Origin: Gautieria morchelliformis
Taxonomy: Eukaryota; Basidiomycota; Agaricomycetes; Gomphales; Gomphaceae
DNA length: 64,000 nt
NCBI GenBank assembly: GCA_015179125.1
Contig: WHVA01000425.1
Coordinates: 1 to 64,000, forward strand
Direction of reading: 5' to 3'
Shown: in pieces, positions 10,711 through 22,429 of the stretch
Layout: the number at the start of each line of letters is the position of its first letter
How positions within the stretch are numbered: the stretch's first letter is position 1
Position numbers and translations under genes: made by a program
The notes under the pieces: model-generated
Databases searched by the model: none
The model's input: the letters and a program-made list of their open reading frames with translations, nothing else
Told to the model about the DNA's origin: nothing

Positions 10711-11086
10711 ACACTTTTTTTTTTCTCCATTTTCATATTCGACTCAGCTCCGCTTCCAGAATGTTCAGACATTTGGTAACAGCCCCACTCCACTGACCTC
10801 TCTCATGCTGGCCCACCATGGCCTTACACCGTGTTCCACCTGGCTGATCAACTTCAAGTCTAGTCTATGAGATTATCCAACTTTTGTCGACATTTTATAT
10901 GTCATCTCTATCAGTGTCTCATGTGGTCGTCTCTGAGGATGATAATGGCTCAATGCCCTTATACATTCATCCTCACTTCCCCCAGAGTGACTGACGCAGG
11001 ACACGGCTTAATAGGTGCCTATACGGATTCTACCCTAATCAATCGAGGCAGGCTCTGATCGATTGGAAAAGCTGAGTGGCTCTTGG
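10711..11086 (-). repeat. Dispersed A-tailed repeat, copy 1 (SINE-like or retrocopy)
   Basis: About 375 bp whose + strand begins with a T run, i.e. an A-rich tail when read on the minus strand. It is closely matched by 51876-51964 plus 55182-55462, where a 3.2-kb transposon splits it. Shared landmarks include CCGTGTTCCACCTGGCTGAT and GACGCAGGACACGGCTTAAT. The right end is sharp: both copies share GCTGAGTGGC and then diverge. A GGGTAGAATCC string on the minus strand resembles a pol III B box, but no convincing A box was found, so a SINE assignment is tentative. This copy holds the intact (unoccupied) ATGC site at 10805-10808. Confidence 0.7.
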
Positions 11087-12006
11087 TGGGGGTGTGGCCG
11101 AAACAGTGCCACACCTCCTCGCAGGGCCTCAACGTGGCCCGGGAGTGAACACTGCGGATAGCCTCCGTGGTGGCCAACCTGCAAAAAAACATTAAAAAAA
11201 GACACCCACAGGGACCATGAAGCTAGCCCGCCGGGTAGGGGAAACTTCAACCGTGTCAACATTGTGTGGCCAGATTTCGGGTGACCTACAGAACGAGACT
11301 TCGTAAGCACAGTATAAAGAGCCTGTAGAAGTCACCATAAATGCAAGGCCTTCGCTGGTAGGCGTTGGGGTGGTCAAAGCGGAGACACACCGGACTGCCC
11401 CAGCAGAACCAAGAGCGCAAATTAAAGAGAAATACACAAGTGACCTAACAAGTCAAGAAATGCGTGCTGCTCATGCCGACAAGATCAGAAATTTTGAGTG
11501 AGGGACCTGACCCCAGCAAGAAGCAGCCTAAGAAAGATAATTCTGTAAATAGTAGACACATAATGAAATAAACAGATTCCTTCACCAGCCAGAGGGGCCT
11601 GTTATTTTTCTCAAACCACACTGTGTGAACTAAGTCCTGAAAAAAAAAATCAAGACAAGAAATCAAGACAGGAGTGCAAGAACCCGATGATAACAACCAG
11701 CACATAAGTCAACAAAGCTGAACTCAACAACAAGAACAACAACAGGGACAACAAAGACGCCCACAACAACAACAATACCCACAGAGACAACCAAGCTTCT
11801 TGCCGGGACCGAAACTTAATGGTGTTGACTGACACCATAGACAGAAGAGGCCTAAGTAGAGCCGTCTCACCTTGCCGCAAGGCAACCTTGCTGTCGTTTA
11901 AGCCTCCATGGCAGCAGAGCTTGACATGTGGCCTGGAACGTCACAAAGATAACTATAAAACATAACTGCCACTAACACATTTACAAACGAAATTATAACA
12001 CACACT

Positions 12007-12360
12007 TTGGTTGATTGTACCGGTCATGGCTCTGAATTATCTGGCGCCTCACTCTTGAAAGACCTACCTGGCTCCCTCAGTGGGCACTTAAGGGTGGCAC
12101 AGATTCAGACGGGAGGTCCTTCATCCGAGCAATCGGAGAAGCCACCCCTCAGTTCTGAGAAAGAAGGACCGACTGTCAACAAAATAAGTGAAAGCTCAGC
12201 CCTAAAAAATAAAGGCCTGATTGAACAAAAGAATAACCACCAACAGCAAGGTCACTCAAAAAAGCATGACTTGAGGGCGAACCAGAAAATGCAAAAAAAG
12301 CGGTGCCCGCTCGGTAAACCTGACCCAGCAAAGGGGAGGGACCGACAAAGAAAAAGATGA
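12007..12360 (+). CDS. LINE 1 upstream ORF
   Basis: 117 codons, very rich in Lys, Gln, Ser and Glu (SEKEGPTVNKISESS, QQQGHSKKH), ending in a basic tail. Position just before the endonuclease ORF and the basic composition fit an RNA-binding first ORF or the frame preceding ORF2. No recognisable domain; the assignment is by context only. Confidence 0.4.
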   Translation: MVDCTGHGSELSGASLLKDLPGSLSGHLRVAQIQTGGPSSEQSEKPPLSSEKEGPTVNKISESSALKNKGLIEQKNNHQQQGHSKKHDLRANQKMQKKRCPLGKPDPAKGRDRQRKR

Positions 12361-12364
12361 GGGG

Positions 12365-13589
12365 TTGAGGCAACGTCGACTGGAAGACTACTTCCAGGCC
12401 AGGAGCCTAGCCACCGCACAAAACACCCAGCCTCCGACGCAAGGAGAGCTGGACGGAGAAGAAAGGTGGGAGCAAAGTCCCCCTGCACAAAATCAAACAA
12501 GCGAACAGCCCAGGGAGAACCCCTTCCTAGAGCTAAACATAGAAGACCTGATAACGTCTGAAGAAGAGGATGGTGCAGGTGATAACGGCCACCCACAGCT
12601 GAGACAAAGAATGAAAGCCCGACAAGGAAAAGTCGGAAAGAAAAGAGGTATAACCATCGCCTTGTGGAATACAAAAGGAAAAAACGATAGCAACCACAAG
12701 TCAAAGTGGAACACAATTGCAAGAATAATGAGGCTGAAGGGAATCACGGTGCTAGCGGTCCAAGAACCAGAATAAACACAAATGAGGCGGAAGAAGCCTC
12801 GAAAGCAAAACCAGGAATCCTGTTTCTAGTCAACGGAGAACACTCCAACAAGCTAGGTGTTGGGTGCATTTATGCTCCTGCACCAAAATCATAATATATT
12901 CGATTTATTGTATGGTGTTTCAATCTCTTCTCACATTGTTCTTGTACCATGCATCCACTTCTCTGATTATTTTCGAAATTTTCCAGTCACTCCCTACCTC
13001 TCCATTTCATTTGTTATCTCTATTTTCATAAGCGGCTGCACCCAGCGGAGCTTGAAATGACTTCGACGCGCGAGCTCTTGAGCGCTAAAGGGCCGGGTGC
13101 ACGTATATGCCTTCTGAGACAGGATAGTGCTCCTCTCTCAGTGACAATAAATTCACTGAGAGAGGCGAGTAGTATTCTTTATATTTTCATAGCATGTTGA
13201 CTGAAAATCATGTAGTGAATTTGATTCTAGGTATTGTATTAATATAATAGTGACAATAAATTCACTGAGAGAGTGAATTTGATTCTAGCTTTCTAAGAGC
13301 TCTACCGAACCTTCCCTGCCATAACCCCAAGTTGCTAACTGCTAACACTAGGAACGCTGTTCGCCATAAACTTGGCAAAGATAAACACTGAAGAGGCAGA
13401 AGTCATTATAGACCACAAACCACTGGTGCCAAATAGAGCCCAGATACTAAAAGTAAAGTGGGGAGACAACCAACAGCTAAACCTGCTGAACGTCTACGCC
13501 CCGAACGACACTGAAGAGAAAATAGACTTCTTTGAAACAATAAAGAGGTATCTAAACAAGAATAGAAAAGAAGCAATCCGCCTGCTGGG
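12365..13589 (+). pseudogene. LINE 1 ORF2, endonuclease domain, split by a solo LTR
   Basis: MRQRRLEDYFQARS opens the ORF. An acidic linker (DLITSEEEDGAGDNG) leads to the endonuclease start KRGITIALWNTKGKND, then WNTIARIMRLKGITVLAVQE with the catalytic Glu expected after the Q of the VQE motif. A stop at 12773-12775 shortly after VQEPE breaks the frame, although downstream residues (PGILFLVNGEHSNK) continue in another frame. Beyond the LTR the domain resumes: AKINTEEAEVIIDHKPLVP, WGDNQQLNLLNVYAPND and KRYLNKNRKEAIRLLG, stopping at the Ty3 LTR. This nicks target DNA during target-primed reverse transcription in intact relatives. Non-functional here. Confidence 0.75.
12858..13347 (+). mobile_element. 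Solo LTR, family Y, copy 1
   Basis: 490 bp starting TGTTGGG and ending GCTAACA, flanked by the perfect 5-bp duplication CTAGG (12853-12857 and 13348-13352). It sits inside the LINE 1 endonuclease. A second copy in the opposite orientation is at 17464-17949. Internal landmarks shared by both are GCATTTATGCTCCTGCACC and the duplicated GTGACAATAAATTCACTGAG. Confidence 0.92.
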
Positions 13590-14840
13590 TGTAAATAACC
13601 TGTATATGTACACTAGTTATTACATAATCCCAGTGGGCCCCTTAGGGACCCACTGTATAGTTCATGCGTGGGAACTGGGCAGCGGTCCCCATCACATCTT
13701 ACTCTTACCTGTCACTACCTAGCATCCAGAATACCACACTTTGGTCAAGTTCTGTCTGCCCTTGTGATACAAGGTCATAAGATCGACATCTTTACACCTT
13801 TTTGAACTATCCTGCGGTTGATCTCCAGGCGACCAACTGATTGTGGATTCGAAGCAATCTTGAAAAAGATCGCTGTGTCGATGACCAAACATCATTGAGA
13901 CCCTCCAGTAGACCCTCTACTGTTGGCTGCAAGCGTGATGATTCCACACAGTCAAAGACGGACACGAGCCATGAGCTCGCAGTCCACGCCATAGGCGCAG
14001 CCCAGTGACATGACGGCTGACACTACCCTGGACCAAGAATCCAGGACACCAGAAGATGGAGAGATCATAGATCTCACCGCCCTCGTCCCCCCAATAGAGG
14101 ATGAGGAAAACCCCAACCATGTCTCACCGAGCGTGGTCGAGGATGAGACGTCGCCGGGCGACAAGCCGGCGCCGCCCCCAATCCCCTCTGCCCAGAGACA
14201 AAGGAAAAGGCAGAGAGGTCTGGCCATCGTCAGATGGCAGAGCATTGATATTGAGACGGGCACAAAGCCGAGACTCGAACCGCCGCTCACGAAGTCGAGT
14301 GACAACTATCGTCCCCGAAGGAGGACGAAGACAAAAAAGACGAGCCCCCGACAACGGTCAGGGCTCGGAATACTCGAGCTCATGTCGCAAGAGCTTGAGG
14401 ACACACGCCATCAACAACGAGACAGCTGAGGCAATGAACAAACAGGTGCAGGACGCCTTGCACTGGAACACCCTCACGGGCCACAAGCACAATCATATCG
14501 CATTGCAGCTTGATAACATTGCCGCTGCGCTCATGGAGTTTGGCAAAGAGCTCCACCAGATCGATGAGATCAGGCAACGAGACGCTGCCATGCTGGAAGA
14601 CGTTCAGACAGCCCTCCGCTCACGCAGGGAACGTGGGACGCCACGTCAAAGCTCCTGACAGTCTGCAGCCAGCGAACATGGCCACGACGTGGGAGACCCG
14701 CGGCAAAAGGAACTGGACCGGCAGCAAATGCCGCCACCAGCTGCCCCGGTCAAACAGGATGTGCGGTTCAGGAATGAACCCCAATAAGAGCTGGCTTCCC
14801 CCATGGACAGCCGTAAGACAATCCAACAGATCATCTGTAA
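13590..14840 (+). mobile_element. Ty3-type fragment: 5' LTR plus gag start
   Basis: A 302-bp LTR (13590-13891, TGTAAATAACC...CCAAACA) inserted in LINE 1 is followed by leader and the start of gag (about 14010-14840, opening MTADTTLDQESRTPEDGEI), homologous to the gag of copies 1 and 2. It then abuts, head to head, an LTR in reverse orientation belonging to copy 2. Broken: only the 5' end of the element is present. Confidence 0.85.
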
Positions 14841-15046
14841 AGATGTCTATCTTATGCCTTGAGTCAAGGGCACACAGAACTTGACCAAGGTGTGGTATTC
14901 TGATGCTACGTAGTGACAGTATAAGGGTAAGATGCGATGGGAACCGCTAGCCGGTTCCCACGCATACACTATACAGTGGGTCCCTAATGGGCCCACTGGG
15001 ATTATGTAATAACTAGAATACATGTATGGTATCTAGGTTATTTACA
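14841..15046 (-). repeat. 3' LTR of Ty3 copy 2 (partial)
   Basis: Matches, in reverse orientation, the LTRs at 13590-13891 and 34152-34460 (shared block around CCCACTGGGATTATGTAATA). Its outer edge joins the + strand gag fragment without a matching repeat, so this is a rearrangement junction rather than a clean insertion edge. Confidence 0.85.
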
Positions 15047-15062
15047 CCCTCCCCCTCTATAG
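15047..15062 (-). other. Polypurine tract of Ty3 copy 2
   Basis: On the minus strand this reads AGAGGGGGAGGG immediately before the LTR start TGTAAATAACC. It is the expected plus-strand primer site. Confidence 0.75.
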
Positions 15063-15080
15063 ACAACTATAGGGGACGAA

Positions 15081-17046
15081 CTACGATTCATAGAGGTCAT
15101 CCATGATGGAATCCTCTAGAGTTGCCGATACGATGACATCGTCGTCATACGGGGCTGGTGGAGCACGTGACTCCTCCGGGGGCACCTCTGCATCCATGGT
15201 GGTGATTGGGTGAGGCTGTTCTGCCTCACCACTAGCGGTGGTTTCCGCTTGGGTGATGGGGCCAGCGTCCTTGCGGAGCATAGCCTCAACAGCCAGATCC
15301 TCTGTCTGGGGAGGGGGCCGGAAGCGTGCCAGCTCCTGATCGAGCTGAGCGTGGGTGAGAGGTCGCGGTACTGCAGCCCTCAAGTGGCTGGTCTCAAGGA
15401 CCTTTTGTTGGCCCTCGCGGGCGGCGGCACTGAATGCCGTGCCGGTGAGGCTGTGTTGAACATAATGTTCAATGCGTGCTACTCGCTCGCGAGTGACCCC
15501 CGCGTAGCGGGCCAGCCATCGCATGATCTCGGTGAGCGGGATGTCGGGGCCAGCTTGGCCCTCGATTGGGTATGGGCCCGTGATGGAGAGCCGCAGGCTG
15601 GTGCTCTGCGGTGTCAGGACTTCCCTGGCATCGACAAGGCTCAACCATTGGTCGGTTGAGCCGAACAAGTCGAGAAGCCTCGGCTTGAGAGGTGATGCGA
15701 CCCCTTTGACCCAGGGCGCAAGGGCCTTCAACCCCATCCAGACATCCATATCGTCTAGGTTGAAGGTACCATCTGCATTGTCACGGATGGCTGACGGGAT
15801 TCCTTCGGGGTTGTGTATCCAGCCTCTTAGGATGGCAGCGATGTCGTGCGGGGTACCGCCCGCTCTCATGAGACAATCCCTTTTGGGATTGCAAGCGCAT
15901 TGTTTGCGCTTGATGCGTTTGAACATGCCGATCATCTCACATGTGCGCGTGAGTTGCAGCGTTTCTTTTGCCGGCACTAGGAGCTTGACGAAGTGAGGGT
16001 CGTTGAGCGGGCAGACGTCATACCATTGAGTACGACGCTGTTGGGCCTTCCCTACTGGTCGTGGTAGGAGGCCCGTCTTGGAGATCGGTGGGTCTCCGAG
16101 TGGGATGATCATCCCCTCCCCCGGGTAGGGAGGGTGAACTGTCCCTGCCGGTGGAGGCAGGACCATGTGAGGCCCGATGTACTGGGCATCGACCTGTGCT
16201 ACCCGCCGTTGAAGGGCTGGGTCGTTGATCGTGTGCGACGGTGACGCCACCAGGTATGCGCTGATTGCGCTTTCCTTCGCAATGGCTAACCCATTCACGG
16301 TGTTGGGGGTGCCGTGCAATTTCTTGCGCTTCTTCTTTGGCTGCTCTGCCAGCCACTGTGCCCTCCCCGGGTCGTACGTCTTCCAGATGGAGGAGTCGGA
16401 CTCCCATCTGTCTGAGACGCCATATGCGGCATCGGAAAGGTGCGCTCTGCCCCTCTGTCGTTGTCGGGGTCGGGGTCGGCGCTGATAATCGGGACACTAG
16501 CCCCAATGTCGCGCGCACCGGCAAGGGTGCCATCACGCGAGGTGATGATGGCCCGGCCACTGGGTCCGTGGCCGGGTCATGGCGCCACCTTTTTGAGGCT
16601 GCCTGGACGAGGGTGACCTGGAGCTGGGCTGCACTCAGCTGCTGGTCCAGTTCCTTTATTTTGGCGCGCTCGGCCTTGAGTGTGTCGTCACGGTTTTCCA
16701 CCATGCGTTCCAAATCCTTGACCTCTTCTTTGAGGTCATGGATGTCCCGGAGGAGCTCCTCCCGCGCATCACACGTGATGCCTCTCAGGAGCCATCCCCA
16801 GGCCACATCAATGGCATCGCCGATGTCTTCATCCCGCAATTTGACCTTGTGGGTGCCTGTTGCGGCCCTTAGGTGCGCGGCGTAGTCCGCGCATGTGGCG
16901 CAATTGTCGGGGTGAATGATCGCCAGGGCGTCTTCCCATCCTACGATCATCCAGTGCTCTTGGTCTCCTGGAGCTCGTAGAATGTCTGCGGCCCCCTGTC
17001 TCGGGGCCGTTGCGCGCGTTGTGGACATTGACGGATCAACGTCCAT
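15081..17046 (-). pseudogene. Extra 3' ORF region of Ty3 copy 2 (unknown function)
   Basis: Lies between the chromodomain-like end of pol and the 3' LTR, the position of env in retroviruses. It begins MDVDPSMSTTRA, has a predicted coiled coil (DIHDLKEEVKDLERMVENRD followed by KELDQQLSAAQL), a proline-rich linker, and a conserved C-terminal domain containing AQYIGPHMVLPPP, GGTPHDIAAILRGWIHNPEG and DDMDVWMGLKALAPWVKG. No signal peptide or membrane segment is seen, so it is not a typical envelope. The same region occurs in copy 3 (46209-48069). Function unknown. Confidence 0.7.
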
Positions 17047-17463
17047 CCCATCTTTGGGGGCATCATCTTCGTGGGTAGAAGATGGTGGTTACTTCCAAGA
17101 AGCAATGTGCCCTCGGAAAGATCTGAGGCGGAAATTTAACCGCACCGTGGCCGGCGCATCACGTGGTATGCACGTGACAGATGCGTCTAGGGCGTCTGGG
17201 GAGGTCCCGTGGCTTGCTCACCCCCCGAAGCTCTAGATAGCTATCTAGGACTTCCAGGTCCTTGCAGGATGACATGGGTTCCCATGTCACGTCGCCTAGT
17301 TGTGAGCCCTCATTTAATGTGGCAGATTCTGTTATTCTCGCCTCTGTCTTCTCAGCGAGGTGTTTTGACAGTCTCGTCGCCGCTGCTCGCAGCTCGATAT
17401 ACTGGTCGGTGGGCAATAACTCACCATCCGGGTCTAAACACGTGTCTGCGTTCACGAAGACGT

Positions 17464-17949
17464 TGTTAGCAACTTGGGGTTATGGCAGGGAAGGTTCGGT
17501 AGAGTTCTTAGAAAGCTAGAATCAAATGTACTCTCTCAGTGAATTTATTGTCACTGATGTATTAATACAATACCTAGAATCAAATGTACTACATGATTTT
17601 CAGTCAACATGCTATGAAAATATAAAGAACACTACTCGCCTCTCTCAGTGAATTTATTGTCACTGAGAGGAGTACTATCCTGTCTCAGAGGGCATATACG
17701 TGCACCCGGCCTTTTAGCGCTCAAGAGCTCGCACGTCGAAGTCATTTCAAACTCCGCTGGGTGCAGCCGCCTGTGAAAATAGAGATAACAAAATGAAATG
17801 GAGAGGTAGGGAGTGACTGGAAAATTTCGAAAATAATCAGAGAAGTGAATGCATGGTACAAGAACAATATGAGAAGAAATTTAAACACCATACAATAAAT
17901 CGAATATATTATGCTTGATTTTGGTGCAGGAGCATAAATGCACCCAACA
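17464..17949 (-). mobile_element. Solo LTR, family Y, copy 2
   Basis: 486 bp, inverted relative to copy 1 (TGTTAGC...CCCAACA on the plus strand), flanked by perfect GACGT duplications (17459-17463 and 17950-17954). Inserted into the pol part of Ty3 copy 2. Confidence 0.92.
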
Positions 17950-17954
17950 GACGT

Positions 17955-19470
17955 GATCCGGGTGATTGTCATCACCCATGTCGCTCTCGTAGTAGTGTGA
18001 CAGGCAGTCTGCTACCTTGTTCTCTACACCATCAATATGTACGGTGTTGAAGTTGAACCATGAGAGAAACTCCCACCATCTGACCTGGCAGTCAGACAGG
18101 CTCTTCTGTGTCTTGAAGTACTCGAGCCCTTTGTGGTCTGTGACGAGGGTGAACCTCCGTCCCAGCAGCTTGTCCTCCCATTGGATGAGAGCCTCGAGCA
18201 CCACGATTGTCTCGTGCTCGTGAGTCCGGTAGTGTTTCTGAGCAACACTGAACTTCTTTGACAAGAAGCCGGCAGGCCGACAGGTTTTCCAGTCGGGGCC
18301 TTGGCCGTAGACTGCACCGACACTGGATTTTGACCCGTCGGTGATCACCCAGATCGACTCTGGGCACCTTGCGTCTACTGGACGCAGGATCGGGGCCTTA
18401 CAGGCCAACGCCTTAATGCTTTGCCAGCATTTGTCTAGTAGTGGGGTCCATTTGAATGGACGGTTGTTACGCGCACAGCCCGATAGTGGGGTGGTATATG
18501 CGCTAACATCTGGCATGTAATGTGCCAGATACTGTACCAGCCCGAGGAAATGCTGGACGTCATTGAACGTCCGTGGTCTATGCCACTCGTGGATGCGTTG
18601 CATCTTATCCTCGTCGGTGTGTACCCCTCGGCCATCGATGATGTGGCTGAGACACTCCATTCGTATGGAATAGAGGTCCACCTTTTTCTTGCTCAGAAAA
18701 AGGTGATTCTTCCTCAGTCTGTCAAAGACAATGTAGAGGTGCTCTTCATGCTCTTGTATCGAGAGCAAGAATATGAAGATGTTGTCCATGTATACATGGA
18801 TGAAGCGACCTATGCAATCGCGGAAAATGGCTGTCATCAGCCGTTGGAATGTTGATGGGGCATTACAGTCTCCCATCTGTATCACCTGGCTCCTAGACGT
18901 GCCAAGGATCGTGGCAAAGGCAGTTTTGCTACGTGATCCGGATGAATCCGGATCTGCTCGTATGCTTCCAACATATTGAGCTTCATTCGATACCGACAGC
19001 GAGCTATGTCGCTGAGGATGATATCCTGATCCAGGAAGGGCATGACGTCCTTCACCATGGTCTCATTCTGCTGATGCAGATCGAAGACAGTTCGTAATGT
19101 ACCGTTCTTTTTTGGCACACACAGCATGGGCATGGCCTGCTGCGCAACTGCTGGAATCCACCACTTTGCAGTGGTGTATCGTTCTATCTTAGCCGACAGT
19201 TCCTCTTGGAAATGTTCAGGGCACTTCGGTAGTCGATACCGCATGTGCTTGTTGGGATTGATGAGATTGATCTCATGGTTGATCTCCCGCAGTGGCGGGA
19301 GTTCTAATGGGATTCCACTGACTAGGTCAGTGATTCATTCCATCCATTCCTCACAGAGGCGAGGAAGGTCATCATCCGTGAGGATGATGGTGGTGGTTGG
19401 CTTAGAAGCCATTAGGCGCTGTGTGTGTCTATTAGGTCCCGCGGCACGTGGAACCGCTCTCTTCTTCCCC
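17955..19470 (-). pseudogene. Reverse transcriptase and RNase H of Ty3 copy 2
   Basis: Reads MRYRLPKCPEHFQEELSAKI, PMLCVPKKNGTLRTVFDLHQ, MGDCNAPSTFQRLMTAIFRD and FIHVYMDNIFIFLLS (RT palm), then GLVQYLAHYMPDVSAYTTPL, PIWVITDGSKSSVGAVYGQG-type RNase H and FTLVTDHKGLEYF. Close homologue of copy 1. Broken. Confidence 0.85.
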
Positions 19471-19559
19471 ATCGCTTTCACTGTTAGGTGAGAGCGCCTC
19501 TCCCTACGGTTGTAGGGTGAGTTCGAGGATGAGTCGTCCCGCGACTCATCCTCCTGGCT

Positions 19560-20186
19560 TCAATGAGCCAGGTTAGGCTTCGGTGCCCAGGTGATCCTGC
19601 TCACCCGTGGCCCCTTGTCCTCGTTCGTTGATCCGTAGTCGTCGAATGAGACCTTGCCTGTGGGGATCACTTCGTTCCCCTTGCGGATCGTCCCTGGGCT
19701 CGAGAAGTCCAGGGTTATGCCAAATCTCCTTAGGAACGGTGTTCCTAAGATCGCATCGTAATATTCAATGTTTGCCACGTCGAAATATTCGTCGTATGTT
19801 TCACGACCAAATTTGATGGTCGTGTTCATTCCATAGTTCATCGTGGAACGGCTGCCTATGCAGGCTAGCTGCAGCGCAATTGGTTGCTCCAGGGAGAATG
19901 TCTTCATCCCTGTAGTTCGCGTGAATTCAGGGGATAACAGTACCCCTTCGCTGCCGCTATCTAGCAGGCAGTGGGCTTTTACACCGTGTATTTCCCAGTA
20001 CCCCGAGATGGTACAGTTCTCACTGTGTGGGCACGTTGGCTGCATCCTATGCTTGCTTCGGTGATGATACACCGGTTCAGCCACCTTGTCTGGTGTGACC
20101 GACATGCGTCCCGCCATGACCTTCATGGCGGTGTCGTCCTCCGGCGCAAATCTGATCACGCTGGACCTGTAGGTGGTGTCCTCCAC
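19560..20186 (-). pseudogene. Aspartic protease region of Ty3 copy 2
   Basis: Contains KAHCLLDSGSEGVLLSPEF, an aspartic-protease active-site context (L-D-S-G in place of the usual D-[ST]-G surroundings), followed by a beta-rich stretch and DAILGTPFLRRFGITLDF, the typical retropepsin second half. It cleaves the polyprotein in intact relatives. Confidence 0.8.
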
Positions 20187-20225
20187 CTCTTCGTCCCATT
20201 CATAATATTGGGACGGCTCGGGATC

Positions 20226-22429
20226 CTACTCTTCAGCAGGCACATCTCCATTGTCCGGAGTGTCGTTGGGTTGGGGATCACCCTCCCCCTCTTCATCAAT
20301 TTGATGGAGAGAATTTTGACCGAGATCCGTCTCCGGATCTTCGGTCTCCTCTTCATGCCTCGCGGCCGCTGCCCTGATACCGGGCTTAAGCCGGGGGCAT
20401 TCTGCTCTCTTGTGGCCAGGTTGGCCGCATTCAAAGCACGTGGTGCTGCTTTGGTTGCTGCTGGGCCGATTGTTAGGTCGGCCCAACGCTTTAGCTGGTG
20501 GGGCAGGTCGCGGGGACGACCCTGACGCTTGAGGCTGTTTAGGTTCAGGCGGGCATCCAGCTTGTGCTGGGCATGGGGGTGGCGGCCGTTGCACCGCTCC
20601 ACTTCTCGAGAACAGGCTGGGCCTGGTCAGGCCCATCTGTGTCAACGGCTTGCTCCCTGTCAGCCGGGCAGCGCTTGCCGTTGCCGCTGCGCTCTCAGCG
20701 CGGCGCATACCCATGTTGTATCGGGATGCCTCCTTGATCATTCGGGCCGTCTCGAAGAGCTGGCGATCGAAGCATTCTACGTTTCGAAGGAACCATTCTT
20801 GGGCTTTGCCGGTGAGGCGAGTGCCTACGTAGCCGACCTGCATGTCTATGCTGGTTGACCCTAGGAGGCAGTTCATTTTCAGCCATCGTAAGATGGCTGC
20901 TACTAAGATCTCAAACTCTTTGAGGTCAGATCCTCTGGCGTATGGCTCGGGGTGAGCCAGCTTTACGCCGGCTTTTGCTGGCACAGACTTTTCTGGGTCT
21001 GTGTCCGCGGCGTCTGCTAACGCCACACAGATCATCCGTGTGATCCCGTTGTACGGCTCCAGCGGTGCGACATCAGCCTGATCAGGGATTCCATGGCCTT
21101 CCGTTGGGGCCATGGATCGCTCGCATGGCTGTGATGCCGCGCCGGGCAGGCTGTTGTATACCCTGACGGGCCCTGGGCCCAGATCGGGCTCAGGATCGGG
21201 AGCATTTTGTGCTCTCGAGTCCAGGGGCATTTTGTGCCTGGTGTCCCGGTCAGTCCCGCATTGCGGATCCGCAGCCTGCTGTTGTAAGCTGCGCACGCCT
21301 GCCGTGCGTCCTGTACGGCTTGCGTGAGCTGCTCATCGGCCAGCTGAGTGGTGTGGCTCTGGGCCACTGCTTCCTCTGCATTCTTTGCTAGCAGCTCGAG
21401 GGCCCACGTATGGCGGCGCGCGGCTGCGGCTTCTTTACGCTGCCAGTGTGCGACTTCGAGCTCTAAGCTCTCGGTCGTCGTTTCAGAGTCAGGCTCTGAG
21501 CCCACCTGTTCCCTGACGATCTGTTGGATCATCTTGCAGCTGTCCGTTGGGGCAGCCGGTTGTTCCTGAGGTTCATTACTGAACCTCACATCCTGTTCGA
21601 CCGGGACAGCTGGCAGCGGCATTCACTGCTTGTCCCGCTCCCTTCGTCGTGGGTCTTCCGCGTCGTGACTGTGTTCATTAGCTGCGGACTGTCGTGAGCT
21701 CGGATGTGTTGTGTCGCATTCCCTGCATGGGCAGAGGGCCTTCTGGACGTCCTCCAGCGTGGCTGCGTCCTGCAGCCTGATCTCCTCCACCTGGTGGAGT
21801 TCCTTGCCGATTGCCATTAAGGCGGAGGCAGCATTGTCAAGCTGTGATGCCAGTTGATCGTGCTTATGGCACGTGAGCATGCTTCGGTGCAGCGCAGCCT
21901 GCACCTGCTTGTTCAGTGCCTCTGCCATCTCGTGGTCGATGGCATGAGCTCTCAAGCTCTTGCGACTGGAGCTTGAGTATTCTGAGCCCTGACCATCGTC
22001 TGGGGCTCGTCTTTTTTGCCATCGTCCCTGAAGGGGGACGATCGTCGTCGCTCTGCTTCGTGAGCGGCGGTTCGAGTCATGGCTTTGTGCCCATCTCGAT
22101 GTCGATGCTCTGCTGTCTGATGATGGTGAGACTTCTCTGCCCTTTCCTTTGTCTCTGGGCAGAGGGGATTGGGGGGATGGCGCCGGCTTGTTGCCCAGTG
22201 TCGTCTCCTCCTCAATCACGCTCGACAAGACATGGTCAGGATTTTCCTTGTCCTCCGTTGGGGGGACGAGGGCGGTGAGATCTACGATCTCTCCATCTTC
22301 TAACGTCCTGGACTCTTGGTCCAGGGTAGCATCAGCCGTCGTGTCGCTGGGCTGCGCCTGTGGCGTGGACCGCAAGCTCGTCACTCGTGTCTGTCTTCGA
22401 CTGCATGGAATCATCACGCTTGCAGCCAA
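20226..22429 (-). pseudogene. Gag of Ty3 copy 2
   Basis: Opens MAASVMIPCSRRQTR; disordered charged N-terminal region, helical middle (TTTESLELEVAHWQRKEAAA) and capsid-like part (LKEFEILVAAILRWLKMNC), ending in a CCHC zinc knuckle CFECGQPGHKRAECP near 20400. Broken in several places. Confidence 0.82.

Larger units (their letters stand above)
11087..13589 (+). mobile_element. LINE 1: 5' part of a non-LTR retrotransposon (Tad1-like, inferred)
   Basis: Starts where the A-tailed repeat ends. About 900 bp without plus-strand ORFs (5' leader) precede a charged ORF (12007-12360) and an ORF beginning MRQRRLEDYF at 12365 that runs into an apurinic-endonuclease-type domain. The endonuclease is split by a solo LTR (12858-13347) and the LINE is then cut at 13589 by a Ty3 LTR. 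The reverse transcriptase half is not found next to it. A separate LINE at 42452-45426 covers the complementary 3' half, perhaps of the same family. Confidence 0.78.

Noticed and set aside
11445-11880. Minus-strand Leu/Ser-rich ORFs
   Set aside because: They are shadows of the A/C-rich LINE leader (CAACAACAA-type repeats) on the other strand.
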